Shown here: piece after piece, positions 36,144-44,858 of the stretch | Layout: each line of letters begins with the position of its first letter | Numbering within the stretch: the stretch's first letter is position 1 | Assembly (NCBI GenBank): GCA_000716465.1 | Contig: JNWL01000005.1 | Coordinates: forward strand, 124,001-188,000 | Origin: Streptomyces bikiniensis | GTDB taxonomy: Bacteria; Actinomycetota; Actinomycetes; Streptomycetales; Streptomycetaceae | Direction of reading: 5' to 3' | DNA length: 64,000 bases | Made by a program: the position numbers and the translations under genes | Notes under the pieces: generated by a model | The model's database searches: none | What the model was told of the DNA's origin: nothing | Seen by the model: only the letters and a program-made list of their open reading frames with translations

Positions 36144-37202
36144 ATGGCCACGCCGACGAACCCGCTGACCCCCCAGACTGTCCAGCGGCTCGCATTCATC
36201 CGATTCCTCTATGCGCAGGGCGTGACCCAGACCCAGCAGCCCCAACCTCTCGCGGCGACCTCGGTGCTGTCCTTCCATGATGCGGTCGAACTCTTCCTTG
36301 TCCTCGCGGGCGAGCATCTGCAGGTCAACCTCCCCACTCAGATCAACTTCTCTCAGTACTGGGACAAGCTCACACCCGGACTGCCTCCGAGCACTCAACT
36401 GCCAAGCAAGAAGGCTATGGAGCGGATGAACAAGCTCCGGGTCAACCTCAAGCACACCGGTGCGATGCCGTCGACGATGGACATCGCACAGGTCCGCGCG
36501 GACGTGCTGACGTTTTTCACCGATGCGACGCCCATGGTCTTCGGCGGAGACTTCGATCGCATCGACATGATCGATCTGGTCGCCCGCCAACAAACAGTGA
36601 ACTTCCTCCAATACGCGCAGACCAGCCTGGACCGGGGAGATCTGCCACAGGCGATGGCAGGACTTGCCATTGCGTTCGACGAGCTCATCGACCACTACAC
36701 CGAGGCCCGCCAATGGGCCTACCAACCACCGTTCCGATTCGGCGACACGGTACGCGACTACAGCGACCAAAGCATGCACATGTTCAACGACCGAGGCGCC
36801 AGCAAGCTCCCTGACCTGCCCAGATTCAGGCAGAGCCTCAAAGACATGTCCAAGCAACTTGCGAGTCTGACCGCCGCGACCAAGGGCATTCGGCGGGCGA
36901 TGCAGGTGACGGCACTGGGCATCGACTACAGCCGCTATGCCCAGTTCGAAGTGGTGACACCCGCCATCCAGCACTACTTGGATGGGCACACCACGTTCGT
37001 CGTCGAGGAGGGGCACAAAGCCCTCACCACCGACGACTACCACTTTGGACGCCTATTCGTGATCGAGTCCGCCCTGCAGGCAGCCAAAGCGGATGAAGTT
37101 CTGCAGCGGAGGCGTGCGCACCACGCTGCCGGCAGCCCGTCGCCGGGCAGCTGGAAGACCGGTGAGCACCGCCAGTGGGAAGGGCCTAATCCCTCCGGGT
37201 GA
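36144..37202 (+). CDS. Unknown all-helical protein with a HEPN-like R-x4-H motif
   Basis: 352 residues from ATG at 36144. I do not recognise the family. The first 100 residues are helical and contain FHDAVELFLVLAGEHLQV and KLRVNLKHTG, where RVNLKH fits the R-x4-H signature of HEPN ribonuclease domains. A second helical segment (LAIAFDELIDHYTEARQWA) follows. Base and codon use (many A/T third positions) differ from neighbours, suggesting separate acquisition. HEPN proteins in mobile elements are often antiphage or toxin RNases. The nuclease assignment is inference from one motif. Confidence 0.55.
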   Translation: MATPTNPLTPQTVQRLAFIRFLYAQGVTQTQQPQPLAATSVLSFHDAVELFLVLAGEHLQVNLPTQINFSQYWDKLTPGLPPSTQLPSKKAMERMNKLRVNLKHTGAMPSTMDIAQVRADVLTFFTDATPMVFGGDFDRIDMIDLVARQQTVNFLQYAQTSLDRGDLPQAMAGLAIAFDELIDHYTEARQWAYQPPFRFGDTVRDYSDQSMHMFNDRGASKLPDLPRFRQSLKDMSKQLASLTAATKGIRRAMQVTALGIDYSRYAQFEVVTPAIQHYLDGHTTFVVEEGHKALTTDDYHFGRLFVIESALQAAKADEVLQRRRAHHAAGSPSPGSWKTGEHRQWEGPNPSG

Positions 37203-37513
37203 TGAGCAAGAGCTCAATATTCGCCGGACGCCCACTCTGCCGCGTCGAACCGCAGGGGGTCCATGCTGGTCATGCACGACCTGAGGAAGGATCACTCGGC
37301 CGTGCAGCCGCATTCGAGCCGATGCTCACCCTGATCGGCACGACAATGGCTTCTGAAGCCTCTGCGCGCCGTGACCCGTGCTGGTTCCGCGTCGACGCAG
37401 TCGGCGAAGCCTGCCGAACCAGCGTTCAAGTGCTGCCCGCCCGCGTACCCAACGTGCGGGGCCTCGCAATCGAGGCCCGCTACCCCGCCCAGCGCTTGAC
37501 CGCCTTGGTCTGA
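37202..37513 (+). CDS. Possible small gene coupled to the HEPN-like gene
   Basis: The ATG at 37202 overlaps the upstream TGA (TGATG), leaving a 103-residue frame (MSKSSIFAGRPLCRVEP... ending QRLTALV). Codon use is not convincing in its first half and nothing is recognised. A coupled antitoxin or partner is possible. The region from here to 37627 otherwise shows nothing. Confidence 0.3.
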   Translation: MSKSSIFAGRPLCRVEPQGVHAGHARPEEGSLGRAAAFEPMLTLIGTTMASEASARRDPCWFRVDAVGEACRTSVQVLPARVPNVRGLAIEARYPAQRLTALV

Positions 37514-37627
37514 GTCAGCGGACGCGTCTCGAGGCCGTGCTCAGAAGGCTGACCCCGAGGACGATCAGCCACCACGGCGGTGGCGGCAGCCTCGCCCAGG
37601 CTGCGGGCCCGGAAGCCACGTCGGCCG

Positions 37628-38197
37628 TTATTGCTCGTAGGCCCACGCCCGGCCGGTCTGGCGGTACTCCTCGACGGGGATGGGAGCGACGCCCGTCCGC
37701 ATCCGCGCGGTGTAGAGCAGGCCATCGAGGTGGTCGATCTCGTGGTGGACCAGCCGGGCGAGCCCGCGTTCGTAGGTGGTGGTCACCAGCTGGCCCTCCA
37801 GCGTGGTGGTCTCCACGGTGATCCGTAGTGGCCGGGGGACCAGGCCGCGGACGTCGAAGAACGACAGGCAGCCCTCGTACTGCTCGTCCTCGTCGCTGGA
37901 GCGGTCGGCGATTCGGGGGTTCAGCAGGACGATCGCCGGGGCGCCGGGGCCGGGGGGCTGGACCACGGCGGCGGCCCGGCCGATCGCGATCTGCGGGGCC
38001 GCGATGCCCATGCCCTTGGCGAACGGGTGAACCTGCCCGATCCGCTCCATCGCGGAGAACAGCTGCTCGACGACCTGCTCGGCTGCCTCGCGCTCGGCCG
38101 GCAGGGCGAAGGCGCGGGCAGGCTCGGCGAGGACGGGGGCTCCGTTCTGCACAACGCCGAGGCCACGCATCTGCTCGCTGGGCCGCACCTGGATCAC
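37628..38197 (-). CDS. def: Peptide deformylase (element-borne copy)
   Basis: 189 residues from GTG at 38195-38197. All three deformylase motifs are intact: GMGIAAPQ (about 62-69), EGCLSF and HEIDHLDG, giving the Cys and two His metal ligands and the catalytic Glu. The enzyme removes the formyl group from nascent proteins. Housekeeping copies lie elsewhere, so this one is extra. Its start overlaps the stop of the XRE regulator (GTGA at 38194-38197), so the two are translated together. It could protect against deformylase inhibitors or act on a specific peptide. Confidence 0.88.
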   Translation of the reverse strand: MIQVRPSEQMRGLGVVQNGAPVLAEPARAFALPAEREAAEQVVEQLFSAMERIGQVHPFAKGMGIAAPQIAIGRAAAVVQPPGPGAPAIVLLNPRIADRSSDEDEQYEGCLSFFDVRGLVPRPLRITVETTTLEGQLVTTTYERGLARLVHHEIDHLDGLLYTARMRTGVAPIPVEEYRQTGRAWAYEQ

Positions 38198-39165
38198 CTG
38201 AACTCTCCTTGTTTTGCTTCACGTTCGGGTCGCGCCCGGAACCGCCATTCCAGACGGTACCGGGCATGGAGTGCGGGTGTGGACGTGCTCCAGGAGAAGA
38301 CCCGCATCCCGTTCTCCTCGCGCTGGACCGGGGCCGTTCGCAGCGGTGCTGCCTCAGCGGTCATGGAGGTCTCGGTGCCCCACACCGCGGGGTCGAGTTC
38401 GGCGGGGAAGGCGAGTTCGACCGCCAGGTGCTCGGTGGGCAGGCGGACGGCGCGTTGGAACCAGCGGCCCCACTTCTCCTCGCCCACGGAGTAGGCGTAC
38501 TCGATCCACACCGACTCGCCCGGGTACAGAGGGAAGCGGCCCTGCTCGTTCTCGAACAGCAGCCACACCTCCTTGAAGGCGTCGCGGTCGTGCTTCGCCT
38601 GCCAGCGCATCGCCTCACCACGACAGGTCGCCGTCAGAGCGAGCTCGTCCCAGGTCAGCGGGTGTTCGCGGTAGTGGGCGTTGGACCGTTCCGGCTCGCC
38701 CGGGTAGCGGTCGACGCTGATGCGGATCAGGTAGCGGGTGATCGGCTCACTGCCGGTGTTCCGCAGCAGCCGGCGCATCGTGAGCCGGTAGAGGTGCCCG
38801 TCGTAGTCGAGGCGGGCCGCGTCATGCTCGACGACGATCGCCGAGCCGGTCGCGTACGGCTGCTCGGCCCTGCGGGGTGCGGGTACGACCGCCGTCGGTG
38901 CCACAGGAGCCTTGGCCGTCTCGTAGTCCAGCCAGCGCTTCCAGATGGCCTTACCCGCGTTCAGGGCCTCCTCCGCACGGCGGGCGAAGTCCTCGGTCGG
39001 CTTGTGCCGGCCCGACTCGACGTGGCTCACGTAGGACGGATCGAAGCCCATCCGTCTGGCTAACTCCCGCTTGGCAAGGCCCCGCACCTCGCGCCAGTAG
39101 GCGACCTCCGCCGCGAACGCCTCGGCGGCCTGCTCGACCGTCAAGGCGTCGTCCCGCGCGTCCAT
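38194..39165 (-). CDS. XRE-family regulator with a large C-terminal domain
   Basis: 323 residues from ATG at 39163-39165. An N-terminal XRE helix-turn-helix (KRELARRMGFDPSYVSHVES, about 32-51) is followed by about 240 residues rich in aromatic and charged beta-type segments (VWIEYAYSVGEEKWGRWFQR); no domain is recognised there. Co-translation with the deformylase and divergence from the glycosyltransferase genes (144-base gap) make it the likely regulator of both. Confidence 0.8.
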   Translation of the reverse strand: MDARDDALTVEQAAEAFAAEVAYWREVRGLAKRELARRMGFDPSYVSHVESGRHKPTEDFARRAEEALNAGKAIWKRWLDYETAKAPVAPTAVVPAPRRAEQPYATGSAIVVEHDAARLDYDGHLYRLTMRRLLRNTGSEPITRYLIRISVDRYPGEPERSNAHYREHPLTWDELALTATCRGEAMRWQAKHDRDAFKEVWLLFENEQGRFPLYPGESVWIEYAYSVGEEKWGRWFQRAVRLPTEHLAVELAFPAELDPAVWGTETSMTAEAAPLRTAPVQREENGMRVFSWSTSTPALHARYRLEWRFRARPEREAKQGEFR

Positions 39166-39309
39166 CAAAGCCCCCGCCCTGGCCGTCGGATGAGATGAAT
39201 GAACCGTCAGTGATCTCGATTCACCATTCTGTCACGGTCCCGTCCGCCAGTTTCCTTCCTTCACCGGCCCAGGTCGACCCCCGGGCCCAAACGAGGAGGG
39301 TCCCCAGCG

Positions 39310-40464
39310 ATGCGCGTGCTGTATCTGCTCAACGTCTCCAACTCCAGTCAGCTGTCCGCCGACTCCGGCTACACCTTCGCCGACATGCTCGCCCCGGCCC
39401 TGACCGACGCCGGGGCCGAGGTGACCGTGGCCTCGCCGGTCCCGGTCGGCGACACCCGCGTGCACTTCGCGCCCATCACCTCGCCGTCCACCAAGTACCG
39501 GGCCCGCTTCGACCCCGGCATGGACGCCCTGGTCACCCTGATCCGCGACCGGCGGCCCGAGGTGGTGGTGGCCAACCAGATCGAGGCCGCCCCCGCGATC
39601 CGGGCCGCGCTCCTGGAAGCCGGGGTGGACGCGCTGATCACCGGCTACTGCCACTACCTGCCGTTCTCCTTCACCGACACCGGCGTCCTGGAGCTGGACC
39701 CGGCGATGAACGACCGGGGCCTGGGCCGCAGCGTGCTGCTGGCCTTCGCCGCCGGCCTCGCGGCCTGCGACCGCATCCTGGTCCACTCCTCCACCGCCGC
39801 CTCCTGGACCACCGCGGCTGCCGCCCGCACCGGCGTCGACCTCGGCGACAAGCTGCACATCGTGCCCGCCCCCAGGGACGTACGGCTGGTGCGCGACCCG
39901 GCTGGCATCACCCCGCCCGGAGGCAGGGCCACCGGCATCTACAACCACCGCCTGTACAGGCACTACGGCACCGCCCGCTTCACCCAGCTCGCCCGCCGCC
40001 TCGTCGCCGACGCCCCGGTGCGGCTCACGGTGATGGACCTGTTCGGCATCCGAAGTTCCGAGCGCATTCGCCTCGACCCCAGCCCCGAACGGCACCTGGA
40101 GGAGCTGGCGACCACGGATGGCGTCACGATCGCCTCCGACCGCGGCGACCGCGTCCGCTACCGCAACCTTCTGTCTGGCGCCCACTTCGGCATCGCCCCC
40201 TTCCGCCCCGGCTGCCCCTGGTCCATGTCGGTGATCGACTGCCAGGCGATGGGCCTGCCCGTAATCGGCCCGCGCACCGGCTGGCTCGCCGAGCACATCG
40301 ACAACGAGCTGCTGTTCGACACCGACGAGCAGGCCGTCCAGATCACCGAGCGCCTCGCCACCGACGCCAAGTTCTACCTGGTGCACGCCAAACGCGCGCA
40401 CGCCTCCACCGCCGACCTCACGCACGCCGTGGTGGCCGCCCGTTACCTGGAGGCGATCAAGTGA
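39310..40464 (+). CDS. GT-B type glycosyltransferase
   Basis: 384 residues from ATG at 39310; the AACGAGGAGGGT site is strong. It has the two-Rossmann GT-B layout of GT4-like enzymes: MRVLYLLNVSNSSQLSADSG at the N-terminus, VDALITGYCHYLPFSFTD, and a C-terminal donor-site stretch HFGIAPFRPGCPWSMSVIDC followed by QAMGLPVIGPRTG. Donor and acceptor are unknown. It is the first of four genes joined by 4-base overlaps (to 43290), so it forms one transcription and translation unit with them. Confidence 0.75.
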   Translation: MRVLYLLNVSNSSQLSADSGYTFADMLAPALTDAGAEVTVASPVPVGDTRVHFAPITSPSTKYRARFDPGMDALVTLIRDRRPEVVVANQIEAAPAIRAALLEAGVDALITGYCHYLPFSFTDTGVLELDPAMNDRGLGRSVLLAFAAGLAACDRILVHSSTAASWTTAAAARTGVDLGDKLHIVPAPRDVRLVRDPAGITPPGGRATGIYNHRLYRHYGTARFTQLARRLVADAPVRLTVMDLFGIRSSERIRLDPSPERHLEELATTDGVTIASDRGDRVRYRNLLSGAHFGIAPFRPGCPWSMSVIDCQAMGLPVIGPRTGWLAEHIDNELLFDTDEQAVQITERLATDAKFYLVHAKRAHASTADLTHAVVAARYLEAIK

Positions 40465-41165
40465 CCGGCTTCGACGCGGTCCAGCTCTCCTACGACGAGC
40501 CGCTGGCCGACCGTCTGCACACCCGCCTCACCCGGGTGCTGGGCGGCACCGTCAAGCGCCTGCACGGAGTCCGCGGGATGCGGCGCGCGTACCGGCTCAC
40601 CGCCGAGCTGGTCGACACCGAGCAGTTCTTCCTCGCCGACGGTGACTTCGCCATCGACCCCGAGTTCCCCACCGCCGCAGTCCAGCCGCTGGCCGACGGG
40701 GTGGCGATGCGGGTCTGGCAGGCGGTCAACCCGGTCAACGGCCTGACCTACGGCTACGGCGGGCTCAAGCTGATCCGACGCTCGGCGCTGCGGGAGATGG
40801 GCCAGGCCGTCGACGTGCTGGCCGCACTGCCCGGCCGGGTCGAGTTCTGCCGCCAGACCGCCGGGGTCACGCGGTTCAACCAGAGCCCGTTCCACGCGTG
40901 GAAGGCGGGCTTCCGAGAGTGCGCGATGCTCGCGCGCGGCAGCGAGTACGGCATGACCGACGCCTCCGCCCAGGAGCGTATCGCCGCTTGGACGGCTGGC
41001 CGCGACGGCGAGTTCGCCGCCTACGCGGCGGCCGGAGCCCGCGACGGACTCGGCTTCGCCAAGGCCGCTGCCCGCGACCCGCAGCGCTTCGAGGCGCTCA
41101 ATGACCCGCCCTGGCTGTACCAGCACTTCACCACTCTGTACGGCGAGCAGGCGGTGACCGGATGA
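40461..41165 (+). CDS. Putative glycosyltransferase-like protein (phage-type, D-x-D)
   Basis: 234 residues from GTG at 40461, overlapping the previous stop (GTGA). The N-terminus FDAVQLSYDEPLADRLHTRL, then KRLHGVRGMRRAYRLTAELV and FFLADGDFAID, resembles proteins I know mainly from phage genomes that carry the motif LSYDEP...HGV.G...A...DGD. DGDFAID would be a D-x-D metal/nucleotide-sugar site of a GT-A fold. Function is not established. Confidence 0.55.
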   Translation: MTGFDAVQLSYDEPLADRLHTRLTRVLGGTVKRLHGVRGMRRAYRLTAELVDTEQFFLADGDFAIDPEFPTAAVQPLADGVAMRVWQAVNPVNGLTYGYGGLKLIRRSALREMGQAVDVLAALPGRVEFCRQTAGVTRFNQSPFHAWKAGFRECAMLARGSEYGMTDASAQERIAAWTAGRDGEFAAYAAAGARDGLGFAKAAARDPQRFEALNDPPWLYQHFTTLYGEQAVTG

Positions 41166-42397
41166 GCACCGCCCCCGGGCCACTGGTGCTGATCGAGCCG
41201 TACGCGCACCGGGCCGGCGGACATCACCAGCGCACGCTGGCGGCGCTCGCCGCCGCGCGGCCGGACAGCCTCGTCATCGCCCCGGGCGGCCTGAGCGAGG
41301 ACGTGGGCCCGCTGGTTCAGTCCGGTTCCCGGGTCGCCGTCGGTCCGGCCGGGCCCGCGGCGAAGATCCTTCTGGCCGTCGCGCGGGCGGCAGCACGGGT
41401 CTCCGTCGCCGGCCAGCAGGTCTTCGCCTCCCGGCGCTGGCCGCTGGCGGTCCGCAGGTCCCCGCACCAGGTCACCCTTCTCGCCCGGTGCCTGACCGAG
41501 GCCGCCTGCCTTCGCACCGCACGCCGCCTCGCCCCGCGGGCCTCGGCAGTGGTGATCCTCAGCGCGAACGAGGCCCTGCACGGCGTGGCCGCCCTGCTCG
41601 GCGGCACCCCGCACCTGCGGTTCATCCACGAGGCGGTCACCACCGAAGACCGCCTGGTCCGGTGGCTGGGCCGACTTGCCCGCAGGGGCGAGAAACGGGT
41701 GATCGCTCTGTATCCGACCACCGCTGTCCGCGATCAGGTCGCGCCGGCCTTCCCTCGCCTTCTGGGTGAGGTGCGAGCGTTCGCGGTCGACGACGGGCGC
41801 CCGCTGACCGACGCCGAACGAGACGGTGCCCGCACCGCCTTCACCATCCCCGCCGATGCGAAGGCGGTGTGCGTGGTCGGCGGCTGGTGGCCGTACAAGG
41901 ACATCCCCACCATCGACGCCGCCCTCGCCCGCCTCACTACCCAGCTGCACGTCCTGGTGTGCGGCACCCCACTGGACGACGCCGTCCTCACCCGCTGGCA
42001 CCAGCTCCCCAACGTCCACCTTCACACCGTGCCCGGCCCGGTCGGCGACCAGATCCTGCGGCTCGTCTACGCCGCCGCCGACACGGCCCTCGTCGCCCGG
42101 AAGCCCGGCGTGGGCAAGGAATCCGGACTGGTCATGGACGCCGCCCGCCTCGCCGTCCCGCTGATCGTCTCCACGCACGACCCCGAGCTGACCGCCCGCC
42201 TCGACGGGCAGCCGTGGGTCCGGCTCTTCCCGGCCGGCGATCCGGACATCCTCGCCAAGACGCTGGACCACCTCACGGCCGACGCGCCCGCCCGCCCGGG
42301 GCCTTCGGCGCGCGGGGTCCTGGACATGCACTCGGCGGCCGAGCAGGCTGCCTTCCTCGCCGACACCTACACCCGCCTGACCAAGGAATGCCGATGA
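41162..42397 (+). CDS. GT-B type glycosyltransferase-like protein
   Basis: 411 residues from ATG at 41162, overlapping the previous stop (ATGA). LVLIEPYAHRAGGHHQRTLA begins the first Rossmann domain; AVCVVGGWWPYKDIPTIDAA and GNEE-like KPGVGKESGLVMDAARLAVP in the second domain match a GT4-type donor-binding lobe with its Glu pair reduced to one (KESG). Substrate unknown. Confidence 0.65.
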   Translation: MSTAPGPLVLIEPYAHRAGGHHQRTLAALAAARPDSLVIAPGGLSEDVGPLVQSGSRVAVGPAGPAAKILLAVARAAARVSVAGQQVFASRRWPLAVRRSPHQVTLLARCLTEAACLRTARRLAPRASAVVILSANEALHGVAALLGGTPHLRFIHEAVTTEDRLVRWLGRLARRGEKRVIALYPTTAVRDQVAPAFPRLLGEVRAFAVDDGRPLTDAERDGARTAFTIPADAKAVCVVGGWWPYKDIPTIDAALARLTTQLHVLVCGTPLDDAVLTRWHQLPNVHLHTVPGPVGDQILRLVYAAADTALVARKPGVGKESGLVMDAARLAVPLIVSTHDPELTARLDGQPWVRLFPAGDPDILAKTLDHLTADAPARPGPSARGVLDMHSAAEQAAFLADTYTRLTKECR

Positions 42398-43290
42398 AGA
42401 CGACCGTCTCTCCCGCCCTGGTCGCGGTGGTCGGCCCGGTCGAACCGGCTCTGCTGGCCGCCTGGACTGCCCACTACCGCCGACTCGGCATCGAACGCTT
42501 CCACCTCGCCTTCCACTTCCCCGACCACGTCCACGACGCCTGGCGGCACCAGCTCCTCGCGGCCAGCCACGACCTCGGCATCATCCCTGCCCGGATCAGC
42601 ACCGGACCGTGGCACGAGCACACCAACACCCAGCTCCGCGACGCCTTGCGCGAGCAGGCGGGAACCGGCTGGCACCTGATCGCCGACTCCGACGAGTTCC
42701 AGACCTACCCCGCCCCGCTCGCCGAGATGATCGCCCAGGCCGAGGCCGCCAGGCGCAAGGTGATCGGCGGGCTGATGCTCGACCGCGCCACGAACGACGG
42801 CCGCTTGGCCTTGTGGCGCCCGGAAACCGGACTGGACCGGGCCTTCCCGCTCGGCGGGCACCTCACCCACCGGCTCCTCAAGGGCGACCCCCGTAAGATC
42901 GTCCTCGCCCACTCCTCAGTGACCGTGGCATCCGGCAACCACCGGGCACCGGGCCACAAGCCCGACCCGGACACGCTCGCGTGCGTGAACCACTTCAAGT
43001 GGCGCTCGGGCGTCCTAGACGACCTGCGCCGGCGGATCGACCGGTTCACCTCCGGTGAGTGGGCCGAGCACACCCCGGCCGTCCGCAGCGAGGCGTCCCG
43101 CCTGTTGCAGCACATCGACCGCCACAACGGCCGCATCGACGTCGCCGATCCCCGCCTGGCCTTCCGCCGCGTCACCCTCGACCGCCTGCCGGACGGCTGG
43201 GCCGCCGAAGCCGCCAAGATCTCCAACACCTGGCGCCCGCAGATGGCTCAGAGCCAGTCCGGCTCCACGATCTCCTCGCCCTCGCCCTGA
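42394..43290 (+). CDS. GT-A type glycosyltransferase (GT2/GT92-like)
   Basis: 298 residues from ATG at 42394, overlapping the previous stop (ATGA). PALVAVVGPVEPALLAAWTA, HYRRLGIERFHLAFHFPD and HLIADSDEFQTYP (D-x-D as DSD) fit the GT92/DUF23-like group of nucleotide-sugar glycosyltransferases; VNHFKWRSGVLDDLRRR is a typical later segment. Its last 43 bases overlap the 3' end of the convergent kinase gene. Confidence 0.7.
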   Translation: MKTTVSPALVAVVGPVEPALLAAWTAHYRRLGIERFHLAFHFPDHVHDAWRHQLLAASHDLGIIPARISTGPWHEHTNTQLRDALREQAGTGWHLIADSDEFQTYPAPLAEMIAQAEAARRKVIGGLMLDRATNDGRLALWRPETGLDRAFPLGGHLTHRLLKGDPRKIVLAHSSVTVASGNHRAPGHKPDPDTLACVNHFKWRSGVLDDLRRRIDRFTSGEWAEHTPAVRSEASRLLQHIDRHNGRIDVADPRLAFRRVTLDRLPDGWAAEAAKISNTWRPQMAQSQSGSTISSPSP

Positions 43291-43748
43291 GGCGCCTCGA
43301 AGCGGGCGAAGAAGTCATCCAGGGCCGCCGGCGTCACGACGAGCGCGTTGGCGTCCTCCCGCTCATTGCGCTCCGCCAGCCTGCGCAGCAGTTCGTCGCG
43401 CTCCACCGGGAAGTACAGCAGCCGCCACCGCCCGCCGGCCGACTCCACCAGCTCCTTCATCGCGTCGCGGTCCTTACGCGGCCACAGCCCGTGGTCCCAC
43501 ACCACATCCCGGCCCTCGGCGACCAGCTCGGCAAGCCGCTCGTGCAGCTCGGCGACGACCGGGGCCTCCTTCTCGAAGTAGGTGTTCTCCGGGTAGTCGA
43601 CGCCGTAACGACCGTGCCGCTCGAAGACGACCTCGTCCACCGACAGCCGCACAGCACCCTCGGGCTCCAGCTTCCGCAGGGCATAGGTGGTCTTCCCCGA
43701 ACCGGTGAGCCCCACCAGCAGGAACACCACCGGAGTGCGCTCGGCCAC
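43248..43748 (-). CDS. P-loop kinase (AAA_33/zeta-like)
   Basis: 166 residues from GTG at 43746-43748, chosen because GGGGAG lies six bases upstream. The Walker A motif is LLVGLTGSGKTTYA (about 9-22), followed by SVDEVVFERHG with a likely catalytic Asp, and VVWDHGLWPRKDRDAM. This small-molecule kinase family includes sugar, nucleoside and peptidoglycan-precursor kinases as well as zeta toxins. No antitoxin is adjacent. Lying convergent inside the glycosyltransferase cassette, it may activate a sugar for it. Confidence 0.7.
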   Translation of the reverse strand: MAERTPVVFLLVGLTGSGKTTYALRKLEPEGAVRLSVDEVVFERHGRYGVDYPENTYFEKEAPVVAELHERLAELVAEGRDVVWDHGLWPRKDRDAMKELVESAGGRWRLLYFPVERDELLRRLAERNEREDANALVVTPAALDDFFARFEAPQGEGEEIVEPDWL

Positions 43749-43849
43749 CGCCAACTCCCCTCAACAACACCAGCGTTCCTTGGCCAGTCTGCCACCGCCG
43801 GCCAGCCCAGGACCCCGTTCCCCATCACCGTCACCCGAAGGAGCCGCCC

Positions 43850-44767
43850 GTGTCTGCCTCCGCACTCGCCCGCACACTACGGGCCTACGTCCGCCACGCC
43901 CCCGGCAGCGTGGGCAAGGCCCGGCTCGTCGGCAGCTTCCTCGACGAGCACCTGCGCACCCACCCCGTCCGCACCACCGTCCGGCTGCGGTCCGGCGACA
44001 AGGTCGGCGTCACCACCAGCGACGTCATCCAGCGCTACCAGTACCTGTTCGGCGAGTGGGAGCCGAACCTGAGCGCCTTCCTGCGCGACCGGCTCCGCCC
44101 TGGGGACACCTTCATCGACGTCGGAGCCCACCGCGGCGCCTTCAGCCTATTGGCCTCCCACGCCGTCGGCCCCCACGGCCGCGTCGTCACCATTGAGCCC
44201 TCCCCGCAGTTCCACAACGACCTGACCGCCGCGGCCACCGCCAACCACCGCACCAACATCCGGGCCGTCCGCTCCGCCGCCTCCGACACCCACGGCACCC
44301 TGACCCTCTACCTGGAGGACCCCGCCAACCTCGGCCACACCACCGCCGTCCGGCCCCGCCACGTACACACGGCCTTCGACGTGCCGACCGCACCCCTGGC
44401 CGACCTGATCAGCCGGCCTGAGCTCGCCACCACCCGCGTCATCAAGATCGACGTCGAAGGTGCCGAGGCAGCAGCCATCCGAGGGCTGCTGCCCGCGCTC
44501 GCGCACCTGCGCGACGATGCGGAACTCGTCGTGGAAGTCACCCCCAGACTCCTGGCCAAGCAGGGCGAGAGCGCCGCCGACATCATCGACACCCTGCGCG
44601 AACACGGCTTCTACGCGTACACGCTCACCAACGACTACGACCCGGCCACCTACCCCCGAGCCATGCGCCGACCGCAGCCGCCCGCCCGGTGCAACGAAAC
44701 CCCGAAGGACATGACCGACCTGGTTTTCTCCCGCACCAACGCCGACGGCCTCACGCTCGGGCGCTGA
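43850..44767 (+). CDS. FkbM family SAM-dependent methyltransferase
   Basis: 305 residues from GTG at 43850; AAGGAGCCGCCC precedes it. The SAM-binding motif I is DTFIDVGAHRGAFSLLAS (about 86-103), followed by VVTIEPSPQFHNDL and the FkbM-typical RVIKIDVEGAEAAAIRGLLP. Such enzymes O-methylate sugars or polyketides. Its place after the glycosyltransferase genes suggests methylation of the glycan made by them. Confidence 0.82.
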   Translation: MSASALARTLRAYVRHAPGSVGKARLVGSFLDEHLRTHPVRTTVRLRSGDKVGVTTSDVIQRYQYLFGEWEPNLSAFLRDRLRPGDTFIDVGAHRGAFSLLASHAVGPHGRVVTIEPSPQFHNDLTAAATANHRTNIRAVRSAASDTHGTLTLYLEDPANLGHTTAVRPRHVHTAFDVPTAPLADLISRPELATTRVIKIDVEGAEAAAIRGLLPALAHLRDDAELVVEVTPRLLAKQGESAADIIDTLREHGFYAYTLTNDYDPATYPRAMRRPQPPARCNETPKDMTDLVFSRTNADGLTLGR

Positions 44768-44858
44768 GCAGCACCTCCACATTCCAAGCGGCTCGGCCAG
44801 TCCGAGCCGCGCGCCAGGACCACCGACACCTTCCGGCACGTCGACGAGGAGTGGGCAC

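Noticed and set aside
43248..43748. Zeta toxin of a toxin-antitoxin pair
   Set aside because: There is a P-loop but no adjacent antitoxin, and the context is a sugar cassette.
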